From positions 375,695 through 439,694 of the forward strand of contig JAGWHC010000001.1 in assembly GCA_028867025.1 (NCBI GenBank): a DNA stretch of 64,000 nucleotides. Reading direction: 5' to 3'. This DNA is from Microcaldota archaeon (GTDB taxonomy: Archaea; Micrarchaeota; Micrarchaeia; Micrarchaeales; CABMGC01). The position numbers were made by a program, and so were the translations under genes. Below the pieces are notes generated by a model. It was not told where the DNA came from, did not search any database, and worked only from the letters and a program-made list of their open reading frames with translations. Shown piece after piece: positions 33,321-41,109 of the stretch. The stretch's first letter is position 1; each line of letters opens with the position of its first letter.

Positions 33321-33944
33321 CTAACGTCGCCCAAGCATCTTCCAAACTTCAACAACATCACCGCCAAACATCTTCGATGGTGTTCGTTTGTATATTCTCG
33401 CTTCCGCAAATGCTCCAGAAGTGTGTCTTGCCGGGTTTTCGATGCTTTGGTAGCTCACCACGCCTCCCGGCTCAACTACCTTTTCAAGATCCGCCCTATT
33501 TTCATAGATAAAGCCGCTAACCAGGCCGTACTGTATGGAAGCAACGTCCGTGAAAATTCTTTCATAAAACGCATACTTGTCTTTAGCGTTTAGCATCAGC
33601 TCTGTCGAAAAAAGACTCACAAATGCATTCGGCTTAAAAGGCAGGCGCTCGAAGAAATCAAGCTTGGTGTAATCAGCTTGTACGAAGTTCCTCTTCCTCG
33701 AAGTGGCATTGTTCAGATCAATCCCAGTGTATCCGGCATAATGACCGTGCAACTCGTATTCTCCCAGGCCGCACCCAAGGTCGACAACGTAAAGGGGTTC
33801 CTGCTGCGTAAACCTACCGAACCCTGCAAAAATGTTGTCATGGTTCTTTCTGACCAGTCCTTCCCGAAGGTAATCCGCATACATCCTATAGAAATCGCTA
33901 CTGTATGACACCTCTTCCGGATTCCCAAGCGATTTTTTAATCAT
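33321..33944 (-). CDS. Class I SAM-dependent methyltransferase
   Basis: A 207-residue protein. Motif I VVDLGCGLGEYE (about 54-65), motif II YTGIDLNN, and VQADYTKLDFFERLPF as the motif III region show a typical Rossmann methyltransferase. The rest gives no substrate. The C-terminus (GGDVVEVWKMLGRR) closes the fold as in small-molecule methyltransferases. It is monocistronic, between pgk and tRNA-Leu. Confidence 0.78.
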   Translation of the reverse strand: MIKKSLGNPEEVSYSSDFYRMYADYLREGLVRKNHDNIFAGFGRFTQQEPLYVVDLGCGLGEYELHGHYAGYTGIDLNNATSRKRNFVQADYTKLDFFERLPFKPNAFVSLFSTELMLNAKDKYAFYERIFTDVASIQYGLVSGFIYENRADLEKVVEPGGVVSYQSIENPARHTSGAFAEARIYKRTPSKMFGGDVVEVWKMLGRR

Positions 33945-34010
33945 GTTAGCCTCTCAGATTTCCGATTATTTAAAGATATGTAGAAGTTTTGGCTTAGGCG
34001 TTGAACATAA

Positions 34011-34096
34011 TGCGGGGGAAGGGATTTGAACCCTTGCAGGTTCTAGACCACAAGAGCCTCAGTCTTGCGCATTTGGCCAAGCTCTGCCACCCCCGC
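34011..34096 (-). tRNA. tRNA-Leu(GAG)
   Basis: Acceptor GCGGGGG/CCCCCGC with discriminator A, anticodon stem CAAGA/TCTTG with loop CTGAGGC (anticodon GAG), long variable arm, T arm AAGGG-TTCAAAT-CCCTT. No intron. Its 5' end is 2 nt downstream of the rpoD stop codon, so it is probably cut from the rpoD transcript. Confidence 0.96.
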
Positions 34097-34098
34097 GC

Positions 34099-34665
34099 CT
34101 ATTTCAGCTCCTTGTGCACATCTTTCAATCCAGAAGCTATTATATCCAGCGCCCTTCTCATTATCTCGTTCGCGGGCATCTGCCCGAACGACTCGAAGTA
34201 GAACTCGAAGTCCTTGCCGTTCTTCGTCTTGTAGCTCACTATGCCGGGCTGGAACTTTGCGCTCCTGTTCCCTCTGCCGAGCACGGCCTTGCAGTCCACG
34301 CGCAGCCTCTGATTCTCGGCGAGCTTTATGATCGGAATATCTGCGTTAGCAACCTTCACGCTCTTGTCGCTGCTCTTGAGCTCCTTCGAGTACACCGTGG
34401 CCGGCCCCTCTGCTTCGAGCGAGAAAACGATCTCATCCTTCTCATCATAGTCCTTTGGGGTCAGGATGGGCACGAGGCCGAGCCTGTGCGCAAGGTACTC
34501 GTCGAACAGCGCGCTGGAGTTCTCGTAGAACGTGACCGTCTCTATGGCGAAGCAGCCCACGAGCCCTATCGCCGACCTGCGTACCGCGTTGGCTACCCCG
34601 TAGCTTATCCCGTTGATGTCTACCCGCATCACCTTCGGTGAGTTTTCGATTACGCTAACCTTCAT
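34099..34665 (-). CDS. rpoD: DNA-directed RNA polymerase subunit D (Rpo3)
   Basis: A 188-residue alpha-like assembly subunit. Signatures: MRVDINGISYGVANAVRRSAI, DEYLAHRLGLVPI, and the C-terminal helix NEIMRRALDII. The ferredoxin-like insert with cysteines seen in some archaea is absent. I chose ATG 34665, a few nt after the transcript start expected from the GATATAAAT box near 34698-34706; an ATG four codons upstream is possible. It is separated here from S13-S4-S11, which usually precede it. Confidence 0.95.
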   Translation of the reverse strand: MKVSVIENSPKVMRVDINGISYGVANAVRRSAIGLVGCFAIETVTFYENSSALFDEYLAHRLGLVPILTPKDYDEKDEIVFSLEAEGPATVYSKELKSSDKSVKVANADIPIIKLAENQRLRVDCKAVLGRGNRSAKFQPGIVSYKTKNGKDFEFYFESFGQMPANEIMRRALDIIASGLKDVHKELK

Positions 34666-34744
34666 CAGATCAATCAAGAATGAGGCAAAAGCCTTATTTA
34701 TATCAGTCTCAAGAGTATTTAAAAGTAACGCCGAGTGAGAGTGG

Positions 34745-35332
34745 ATGGACTTCTGGCATGTTTATGAGGCTGAGAAGGCGAAGCCCGAGTTCGGAAACGG
34801 CAGACTGTACATAACCTCCAGGGACCGCATACACCTCTCGCTTTCAAGCGTAGAAAAGTACAGCGTGCTGCTGGGCATGAACCAGGGCATGTCGAAGAGG
34901 TTCACGGAGGAGGCAAGGTACATAATCACCAAGGACCTGACCCACGATCTCCTCGTTTCTGTGTTCGACGTGAACACGACGCAGTCCACGCTACTGCGCA
35001 TGTCTGAGGCACTTGGTGAGGAAACGCTCCGAAAGGCGGAGTCGGCGCTCAAGATGCTATCCCGCCCGAACCTCGAGATGCGCATGATAGGCTTGCAGGA
35101 CAAGGACATAGAACTGCTCAGCACCACAGAAAGGCTACGCGCGGCGCTGAAGCCCGCGCTGGTGGAGGCAGATCTTTTCGGCGTCGAGACCAGGCATATC
35201 GCCTTCGACCTGAAGCTTGGCATGCCATTCGACCTCCTCCTGCTCAACAGGATATACAGGCCGCATGAGCTGGCCACTGCAATAAGCGCCGAGGACTACG
35301 GCAAGAGTAAATCAGAGCTTAAGTTCGTATAG
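34745..35332 (+). CDS. Uncharacterised protein, 195 aa
   Basis: A soluble mixed alpha/beta protein with no recognised family. It has repeated leucine-rich helices (SEALGEETLRKAESALKML, TTERLRAALKPALVEADLF) and a C-terminal segment resembling a regulatory domain (FDLKLGMPFDLLLLNRIYRP). A TATTTAAAA box near 34715 lies about 27 nt before the ATG, so it is probably leaderless. It converges with thpR, overlapping it by about 20 nt. Confidence 0.55.
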   Translation: MDFWHVYEAEKAKPEFGNGRLYITSRDRIHLSLSSVEKYSVLLGMNQGMSKRFTEEARYIITKDLTHDLLVSVFDVNTTQSTLLRMSEALGEETLRKAESALKMLSRPNLEMRMIGLQDKDIELLSTTERLRAALKPALVEADLFGVETRHIAFDLKLGMPFDLLLLNRIYRPHELATAISAEDYGKSKSELKFV

Positions 35333-35854
35333 CGTCCTGTACACGGGACCTTCAGGAGTAAGCGTGCTTTCCTTCAGTGCAATCGAGGCCGCTTTGAAAG
35401 ACCCAAGCTCCGCCTTCGAGTTCTTAGCCAGCGCCTCCCTGAGCCTGCGCATGTCGCCAACCCGCTTCACCCTCGCAATAGTGAAATGCGGCGTGTAATC
35501 ATTTTCCTGCTCGAATGCAATGCCTTTTGCGGACAGCACCTTGCTAAGCTTGCCGTAAAGTTCCTTCACTTCCTTGCCGCCCTCGTTCAGCTCGACGAAT
35601 ATCACCCTTATCAGTCTTGGGGTGAAGTAGGAGAGCCCGGACAGGCTTATCTTAAACGGCGCATGCCTCACCTCCTTCATCGCCTCAACCGCTTTCTCGC
35701 CCTGGGCAGCGTCGATCTCACCAAGAAACTGCAACGTGATGTGCATAGCGTCCCCTTTAACCAGCGTGATGCCGTCCATTCGGAACTCGTCTCCGAGCGC
35801 CTCGGCCCGCTGTCTTATCTCCTCCGGAACATCCAAGGCTATGAACGCGCGCAT
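35312..35854 (-). CDS. thpR: RNA 2',3'-cyclic phosphodiesterase (ThpR/LigT, 2H family)
   Basis: A 180-residue 2H phosphoesterase with the two HxT motifs HITLQF (about 38-43) and HFTIAR (about 123-128) and the start RAFIALDVPEEI typical of the family. It opens 2',3'-cyclic phosphate RNA ends and is often linked to tRNA processing. I chose ATG 35854 because the frame upstream overlaps the divergent tRNA-binding-domain gene. Confidence 0.93.
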   Translation of the reverse strand: MRAFIALDVPEEIRQRAEALGDEFRMDGITLVKGDAMHITLQFLGEIDAAQGEKAVEAMKEVRHAPFKISLSGLSYFTPRLIRVIFVELNEGGKEVKELYGKLSKVLSAKGIAFEQENDYTPHFTIARVKRVGDMRRLREALAKNSKAELGSFKAASIALKESTLTPEGPVYRTLYELKL

Positions 35855-35896
35855 AATCAATCTAATAAACTTAAGTCGAGCATTCTTTTTGATTCT

Positions 35897-36229
35897 ATGG
35901 TTACCATCGAGGAATTCAAGAACATAGACATACGCATTGGTAAGATACTCGAGGCGAACGTGCACGAGACAGCAAGGAACCCTATGTACATACTCAAGAT
36001 AGATTTCGGGAGCGAGATAGGTGTGCGCACCATAGCCGCAGGGATAAGGGACAGATATACTAAAGAGGAGCTTGAGGGGAGGAAGCTTGCATGCATCGTA
36101 AATCTGAACCCGAAGCGCGTAGCAAACGTTGAGTCCAACGGCATGATACTCGCCGCGGAGAGTGGCGACGGCAAGCTTGCGTTGCTTGTCCCAGACAGGG
36201 ACATAGAGCAGGGAAGCAGAGTGCATTAG
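35897..36229 (+). CDS. Stand-alone tRNA-binding domain (Trbp111/MetRS C-terminal domain homologue)
   Basis: A 110-residue OB-fold protein: IEEFKNIDIRIGKILEANVH, YILKIDFGSEIGVRTIAAGI, GRKLACIVNLNPKR and GMILAA are the signatures of the tRNA-binding domain found at the C-terminus of many MetRS. The MetRS in this window (26255) lacks it, so this is probably its separate partner or a dimeric tRNA chaperone. The UPF0200 gene follows immediately. Confidence 0.9.
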   Translation: MVTIEEFKNIDIRIGKILEANVHETARNPMYILKIDFGSEIGVRTIAAGIRDRYTKEELEGRKLACIVNLNPKRVANVESNGMILAAESGDGKLALLVPDRDIEQGSRVH

Positions 36230-36230
36230 C

Positions 36231-36785
36231 ATGATAATATGCATAACCGGACTGCCTGGCGCTGGAAAGAGCGCCGCTGGCAAGATCCTGGGAAGGATGG
36301 GATACAAGATCTACGAGCTGGGCGACATAGTGAGAGAAATGATGAAAAGGCAGGGAATAAAGCTTACTCCAGAGTCTGATAGGCAGTTCACCATAAACCT
36401 GAGGAAAAGGCACGGCAATCTTGTCACTGTTAGGTACCTTCTCAAAAGAGTCAGGCTCAGGAGCGGAAGCAACATCGCGATAGTAGGGATAAGAAGCAAG
36501 GCGGAGCTGGACTACATAAGGAAAAGAGCCAAGGTTGTGACGATAGCGGTTGTGGCTCCGGTAAAGCTCAGGTTCGAACGCATAAAGAGGCGCCACAGGC
36601 CCGATGCACCAAGGACAATCGCGGAATTCGTCAGGGACAGGGACGAAAAGGAGGCCAAATGGGGCGAACTGGCCGCAATTAAAAGCGCGGACTACATAGT
36701 TTCCGGAGCCGGCAACATAGTAGGGCTCAGACACGCCGTCAGGGCCATAGTGAAAGCGGAATCGCGTCGTGGAAAAGCATTTTAA
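36231..36785 (+). CDS. P-loop kinase, UPF0200 / dephospho-CoA-kinase-like
   Basis: A 184-residue P-loop NTPase: CITGLPGAGKSAAGKILG (Walker A), YELGDIVREMMKRQG, and a lid with RHRPDAPRTIAEFVRDRD. This matches the archaeal UPF0200 family, related to nucleotide and dephospho-CoA kinases. It begins 1 nt after the tRNA-binding-domain gene. Its true substrate is not known from sequence. Confidence 0.78.
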   Translation: MIICITGLPGAGKSAAGKILGRMGYKIYELGDIVREMMKRQGIKLTPESDRQFTINLRKRHGNLVTVRYLLKRVRLRSGSNIAIVGIRSKAELDYIRKRAKVVTIAVVAPVKLRFERIKRRHRPDAPRTIAEFVRDRDEKEAKWGELAAIKSADYIVSGAGNIVGLRHAVRAIVKAESRRGKAF

Positions 36786-36807
36786 GTTTAATATGCAACC
36801 TTTCATC

Positions 36808-37650
36808 ATGGCGAACAGCTTCTCCAAACTGCTGATTTTCATGACAGCTTTCGCAATTGCGACGTTAAGCGTTAACGCCATGTACCTTACTGTCGAAGGC
36901 CCCGTCTCTGGCCTGCTGTTCAACAACGGAACCATCAACCTCGGCCGGATCGGACCCGGGGAGAGCTTCTACATACTTGCGTCTGCAGCCACGTCCAACC
37001 AGTCAGGCGCCACAATAAACATAGGCTGGGACACTTTAGAAGCGGTGCGGCTCCCTGCAGGCTGGTCTTCCGAGGCGTCTCCGCTCTACCAGAACCCGAT
37101 GAAGATGAAAATAACAGTGGCTCCCTATGCGGCGAACGGCACATACAATCTTACCCTTGTGGCTGTGAACGTGGGCAACTACTCAAAACTGGGCAACCTT
37201 ACCTTCACCGCCTCGATAAACGTCACCCCTTCAGTTTTTGCGCCAAGCGTAACGCCCACAAGCCTCGCGACTGGCGTGGGCCAGCCCACAAACATCAAGG
37301 TGGCGATCAACAACACCGGCGCATCTGACGACCCATTCCTGATTAACGTCCAGGGGCTTCCAGCGTGGAACGTGCCTACCGAGGTCATATCAAAGCACGA
37401 CAGCGCCAACAGCTATCTATACCCTGTGTTCATCGACGAACCCGGAGTCTACCATTTCAACCTCACTATAAACTCCACCACCAGCCCGCTGCTTCACGAG
37501 TCGTTCCCGATCACTATGGTCGCCCGCTCAAGCCTTGTAAACGACTTCAGCGCCACAGGTCAGGGCGTAGTGCTCTCTCCAATCATATACGAGCCAGCAT
37601 ACGCCGTCATGCTTCTGCTAAGCGACATTTACCATCTAGTTTTCAAGTAA
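36808..37650 (+). CDS. Secreted protein with Ig-like/NEW3-like repeats
   Basis: A 280-residue exported protein from ATG 36808 with a signal peptide (about 1-22, SKLLIFMTAFAIATLSVNA). The mature part is beta-rich with N-glycosylation sequons and a segment like NEW3/CARDB domains (about 125-195, TSLATGVGQPTNIKVAINN). The C-terminus ends with a short hydrophobic stretch (AYAVMLLLSDIYHLVF) that could be a membrane anchor. Probably an envelope protein. Function unknown. The first codons overlap the UPF0200 gene region only in a longer, rejected start. Confidence 0.6.
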   Translation: MANSFSKLLIFMTAFAIATLSVNAMYLTVEGPVSGLLFNNGTINLGRIGPGESFYILASAATSNQSGATINIGWDTLEAVRLPAGWSSEASPLYQNPMKMKITVAPYAANGTYNLTLVAVNVGNYSKLGNLTFTASINVTPSVFAPSVTPTSLATGVGQPTNIKVAINNTGASDDPFLINVQGLPAWNVPTEVISKHDSANSYLYPVFIDEPGVYHFNLTINSTTSPLLHESFPITMVARSSLVNDFSATGQGVVLSPIIYEPAYAVMLLLSDIYHLVFK

Positions 37651-37659
37651 CGGGATTTC

Positions 37660-38361
37660 ATGGAAGAGGGGAAGAAGGAAAAGAAGGAGAAGAAGGACAA
37701 GGAGGAGAGTAAGATATTCTATCTGCGCGCCGTCTCCGTCGAGGACCTGTGCCGCTACGCATGCAAGTTCGATTTCACCTCGGACACCCTCCTGCTCTCA
37801 AACAGCAGGCTGATAGCGCTGGGAGAGCGCATAGGTGAGACGCAGATAGCCTACTACGCGGCAACCAAGGAAAGCGGCAGCGTCCTTCTCTATGAGCCTG
37901 CGGGCTATGAAACGAAGGAGCGCGCGTCATTCACCACAAACACGGACCTGCCCAACAAGCAGTACATCAATGTCATGCGCGTCGACCTGGGCAAGTTCGC
38001 AACCACAAGCACCATAGCGTCCAAGGGCGTGCAGCTGATAGCCGTCGAGGACCCTGTGGATCTGGTCAGGGCCGTTATAAGGAACGCGTCGCATGATGAG
38101 AAGCTCGCGCACGTATATTCGTTCAGCGTAGGAGCCAAAAGAGCTCTCGGTGCGTTCGACGTTATCGACGGGCTTTCCAATGACAGGCTTGCGTTCTTTT
38201 ACGCTTACACCGGCTCTTCGAAGAACGGCAACTTTGCAAGATACGACTACAGGAACAACGTGCTCGATTTCGTTAACAGCATGGAGGGCCATTCGTACAT
38301 GTACGCAAAAATAATCAACCTTGCGGAGCCATTTCCCTTCCTGGAAAAAACGAACAAGTAG
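37660..38361 (+). CDS. Uncharacterised protein, 233 aa
   Basis: A soluble protein with a Lys/Glu-rich N-terminus (EEGKKEKKEKKDKEE) and a mixed alpha/beta remainder (CRYACKFDFTSDTLLL, AVIRNASHDEKLAHVYSF, GAFDVIDGLSNDRLAFFYA). No family is recognised. It starts 9 nt after the secreted protein gene on the same strand and precedes tRNA-Asn. It may be a cytosolic partner of that locus, but nothing proves this. Confidence 0.5.
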   Translation: MEEGKKEKKEKKDKEESKIFYLRAVSVEDLCRYACKFDFTSDTLLLSNSRLIALGERIGETQIAYYAATKESGSVLLYEPAGYETKERASFTTNTDLPNKQYINVMRVDLGKFATTSTIASKGVQLIAVEDPVDLVRAVIRNASHDEKLAHVYSFSVGAKRALGAFDVIDGLSNDRLAFFYAYTGSSKNGNFARYDYRNNVLDFVNSMEGHSYMYAKIINLAEPFPFLEKTNK

Positions 38362-38398
38362 CAAGGCTTATTACCTGTTGCGGAAGAACCTATATCGT

Positions 38399-38470
38399 GC
38401 CCGAATAGCTCAGTGGTAGAGCGAGCGGCTGTTAACCGCTAGGTCGCAGGTCCAATCCCTGCTTCGGGCG
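38399..38470 (+). tRNA. tRNA-Asn(GTT)
   Basis: Acceptor GCCCGAA/TTCGGGC, anticodon stem AGCGG/CCGCT with loop CTGTTAA (anticodon GTT), discriminator G. The T arm is GCAGG-TCCAATC-CCTGC: position 55 is C, not the near-universal T. 72 nt, no intron, CCA not encoded. Confidence 0.92.
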
Positions 38471-38511
38471 CCGTGCTCAAAGACCGCGTATCAAAATACA
38501 GATGGGGTTGT

Positions 38512-38919
38512 ATGGGAAAAGCAAAAGGGCTATCGAAAGGAGAGATATCCGCGATGAAGGAGTATCTCAAAGAGAAGAATGCAAAGGTCAACGGTGAAGA
38601 GGCTGTGCTTGCTGCAATCGCCAAGATGAAGGAACCCGACCGTTCAATGGCCAAGCGGGTCCATGCTATTGTCAAAGCTAGCGCATCGGAACTTTCCCCT
38701 AGAACGTGGTACGGAATGCCAGCATATGCAAAAGGCGATAAGGTTATCTGCTTCTTCCAGGACGCAGGCAAGTTCAAGGCGAGGTACGCTACGCTCGGCT
38801 TCACGGACAAGGCGAAGCTTGATGAAGGTGCCATGTGGCCTACCTCATTCGCGCTGGCGAAGTTGACTGCCGCTGAAGAGGCGAAAATCTCATTGCTCGT
38901 GAAGAAAGCGACGAGCTGA
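38512..38919 (+). CDS. DUF1801 family protein
   Basis: A 135-residue protein with the DUF1801 signature: [19 protein letters not shown], then KARYATLGF. Homologues (YdhG/YdeI-like) are mostly bacterial and their function is uncertain; an iron- or metal-chaperone role has been suggested for relatives. It lies directly behind tRNA-Asn. GGGGTTGT precedes the ATG 38512. Short direct repeats of the tRNA end flank the gene, so acquisition by transfer is possible. Confidence 0.7.
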   Translation: MGKAKGLSKGEISAMKEYLKEKNAKVNGEEAVLAAIAKMKEPDRSMAKRVHAIVKASASELSPRTWYGMPAYAKGDKVICFFQDAGKFKARYATLGFTDKAKLDEGAMWPTSFALAKLTAAEEAKISLLVKKATS

Positions 38920-38973
38920 TGGGCGCCGCTGAGCATTGGGTTTCCGCATCAAAGGACGAACGAGACAAGACAT

Positions 38974-38993
38974 TCAGTGAGATAAATCACTGA
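38974..38993. terminator. Hairpin between convergent genes
   Basis: TCAGTGA (38974-38980) and TCACTGA (38987-38993) are perfect inverted repeats around a 6-nt loop, between the ends of the DUF1801 gene (+) and the DUF5679 gene (-). It is probably a bidirectional terminator or RNA-end stabiliser. No strong T-run follows it. Confidence 0.45.
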
Positions 38994-39005
38994 TAGAGCA
39001 GCGGA

Positions 39006-39149
39006 CTACTTGCCTCCGATCTTGAACATCTTCGTGCCGCAGACAGGACAAGTGCCGGTCATGGCCTTCTTTCCGTTCTTCATCGTCACTTCCTTAGCGT
39101 CCTTCATCTCTCTCTTCTGCTTGCACTTAACGCAATACGCCTCTACCAT
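39006..39149 (-). CDS. DUF5679-type small zinc-ribbon protein, 47 aa
   Basis: ATG 39149 to TAG 39006. The protein reads MVEAYCVKCKQKREMKDAKE, then CPVCGTKMFKIG, two CxxC pairs forming a zinc ribbon. This is the DUF5679 pattern seen in many archaea and some bacteria. Function unknown. A TATA-like box (complement near 39170-39180) lies upstream. Confidence 0.78.
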   Translation of the reverse strand: MVEAYCVKCKQKREMKDAKEVTMKNGKKAMTGTCPVCGTKMFKIGGK

Positions 39150-39253
39150 AATCTCACGAGATTCTATGTCGCATATACTAATAAAAAGCCTCGTTTACGC
39201 GTCGCCTCCGCCTCTCTAAACATTTATCTATATTGCAACGTATTATCTTTCTT

Positions 39254-39328
39254 GGGCCCGTAACTCAGCTTGGCCAGAGTAACGGCCTTTTAAGCCGATA
39301 GTCGCGGGTTCAAATCCCGCCGGGCCCA
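39254..39328 (+). tRNA. tRNA-Lys(TTT)
   Basis: Acceptor GGGCCCG/CGGGCCC, anticodon CTTTTAA loop (TTT) on CGGC/GCCG pairs, T arm GCGGG-TTCAAAT-CCCGC, discriminator A. It ends 9 nt before the start codon of class I LysRS, on the same strand. Confidence 0.96.
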
Positions 39329-39337
39329 CGTGATTGG

Positions 39338-40888
39338 ATGCAGGAAAAGAGCAAGGAAGAACTCAAGGACAAGCACTGGTCAGAGATACTTGTAGATAGG
39401 CTCATGGCCGAGAAAAAGCCGCCGTACGTTCTTACAGGCGGCATATCCACGAGCGGTCCGGCGCACCTTGGAACGATATGCGAATTCCTTTACTCCGGCA
39501 CTTTGCTCGAGGTTCTGCAGAAACGCGGAGTTGACGCCGCATTCTACTTCATCGGAGACATCCTCGACAACTTCGACGGGGTTCCGGCCGAGCTCAAGGA
39601 CCGCGAAAGCGAGTTCACACAATATCTTGGTATGCCGCTATCCAAGGTGCCCGATCCTTTCAAGTGCCACGGCTCCTTCGGCGAACACTATCTCGCCCAG
39701 GCCGAGGAGGCGATCAAGATTCTCGGCACAAAGGCGAAGGTGGTCAAGGTGAACGAGCTCTACGAAAGCGGCGGCTTCGACCCGTACACGCGAATATACC
39801 TGAAGAACGAGGCGAAGGTCAAGGAGGTCGTCGCAAGAACATCGCTGAGGAAGATTGAAGACCTGAAGGACTGGAGCCCAATAATGCCCATCTGCCAGAA
39901 ATGCGGAAAGGTGATAACGACAAGGGTAACCTGGCATGATGATGAGGAGTACGAATACGTTTGCGACAAGAACGTGAACAGCGCACAGAGTTGTGGCTTC
40001 ACTGGTAGGGACAGGATAAGCAACCACCATTACAAGCTGCAGTGGCGCCTGCATTGGCCTACGTGGCAGGCGTACTATGATTCCAGGATTGAGGGCAGCG
40101 GCGTCGACCATATGACCCGCGGGGGAAGCGCAGATACAGCCGTAGCGATACACAGGGAGATACTGAACAGGGAACCCCCGATCCTCTACAGGTTCGGCTG
40201 GTTCTTCCTGCAGGGCGGAAAGAAATTCTCGAAATCAACAGGCACAGGGATAGGCGCTCTGGAGATACTCGGCCTCGTGCCCCCGGAAGTAGTGAAGTAC
40301 GTGCTCATCATGCCGAACGTGCAGCAGAACAAGATGCTAGACCCCAAGGGCGAGAGCATGATTCGCATATACGACGACGTAGAAAGGATCAACAAGCTAT
40401 CCAATCCGGAGAGCCGCGCTGACCAGAAGAAGCTTCTCGCGCTGAACCTCGCGGGCAGGCTGCACTGGAAGGCGCAGTTCCTCGACATCCTGCTAAACTA
40501 CCAGATATACAAGGACTGGAAGAGGGTCGGCGAACTGCTCAACGACAGGGACGGTGTCTCCTATCTGTCGCCTTTCATAACAGAATGGCTGAAGCGGGAT
40601 TTCGAGCCTGAGCAGTACAACTTCGCTGTCAGGCCGCAGAAGATAAGCGCAGACAAGGAACTAGTGGCGAAGTTCGCTTCAGAGCTCAAGCCAGGTATGA
40701 GTGATCTTGACGTGCACAATCTTGTGTATGGCGTTGTCGGGGACGACAAGCCGCAGGCGGAGAGGCTCTTCGCCGCCGTCTACTCCGCGATAATAGGGAA
40801 GGACAAGGGCCCCAGGCTAGGCAAACTGATAGCTGCGATCGGGATAGCGAAGGCGAAGGAGATGCTTGTCTCAGCCACAAGCGATTAG
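39338..40888 (+). CDS. lysK: Class I lysyl-tRNA synthetase
   Basis: A 516-residue class I LysRS, the archaeal type. HIGH reads HLGT (about 43-46) after GGISTSGPA, zinc-like CQKC appears in the insert, and KMSKS reads KKFSKSTG (about 295). It belongs to a class unrelated to bacterial class II LysRS. The gene follows its cognate tRNA-Lys by 9 nt, so both are probably on one transcript. Confidence 0.96.
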   Translation: MQEKSKEELKDKHWSEILVDRLMAEKKPPYVLTGGISTSGPAHLGTICEFLYSGTLLEVLQKRGVDAAFYFIGDILDNFDGVPAELKDRESEFTQYLGMPLSKVPDPFKCHGSFGEHYLAQAEEAIKILGTKAKVVKVNELYESGGFDPYTRIYLKNEAKVKEVVARTSLRKIEDLKDWSPIMPICQKCGKVITTRVTWHDDEEYEYVCDKNVNSAQSCGFTGRDRISNHHYKLQWRLHWPTWQAYYDSRIEGSGVDHMTRGGSADTAVAIHREILNREPPILYRFGWFFLQGGKKFSKSTGTGIGALEILGLVPPEVVKYVLIMPNVQQNKMLDPKGESMIRIYDDVERINKLSNPESRADQKKLLALNLAGRLHWKAQFLDILLNYQIYKDWKRVGELLNDRDGVSYLSPFITEWLKRDFEPEQYNFAVRPQKISADKELVAKFASELKPGMSDLDVHNLVYGVVGDDKPQAERLFAAVYSAIIGKDKGPRLGKLIAAIGIAKAKEMLVSATSD

Positions 40889-40925
40889 TTATCTTTTTAT
40901 AATGCCGAAGCGTAGCCATTAGCGT

Positions 40926-41023
40926 GCCAGGGTGGCGGAACCCGGTAACGCGTGCGCCTGGAAAGCATACCATAAAGCGCATGGCTCCTCGGAGCCTTTT
41001 GGGTTCAAATCCCAACCCTGGCG
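40926..41023 (+). tRNA. tRNA-Ser(GGA) with a 12-nt anticodon-loop intron
   Basis: Acceptor GCCAGGG/CCCTGGC, long variable arm, T arm TTGGG-TTCAAAT-CCCAA, discriminator G. The anticodon stem TGCGC/GCGCA encloses CTGGAA, AGCATACCATAA, A; removing the 12 nt after position 37 restores a normal loop with anticodon GGA. CCA in the intron can pair with TGG of the anticodon loop, as in canonical archaeal introns. Confidence 0.92.
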
Positions 41024-41109
41024 TTCCAAAAAACCTTTAAATACGTAATCATGGCAATAGTATTGCTATTTGTGTCATCGGGATTTTCGAATCCTGATGA
41101 TGTGGTATA

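Noticed and set aside
36308-36938. Minus-strand frames around the UPF0200 and tRNA-binding genes
   Set aside because: They overlap two convincing plus-strand genes and show no domain.
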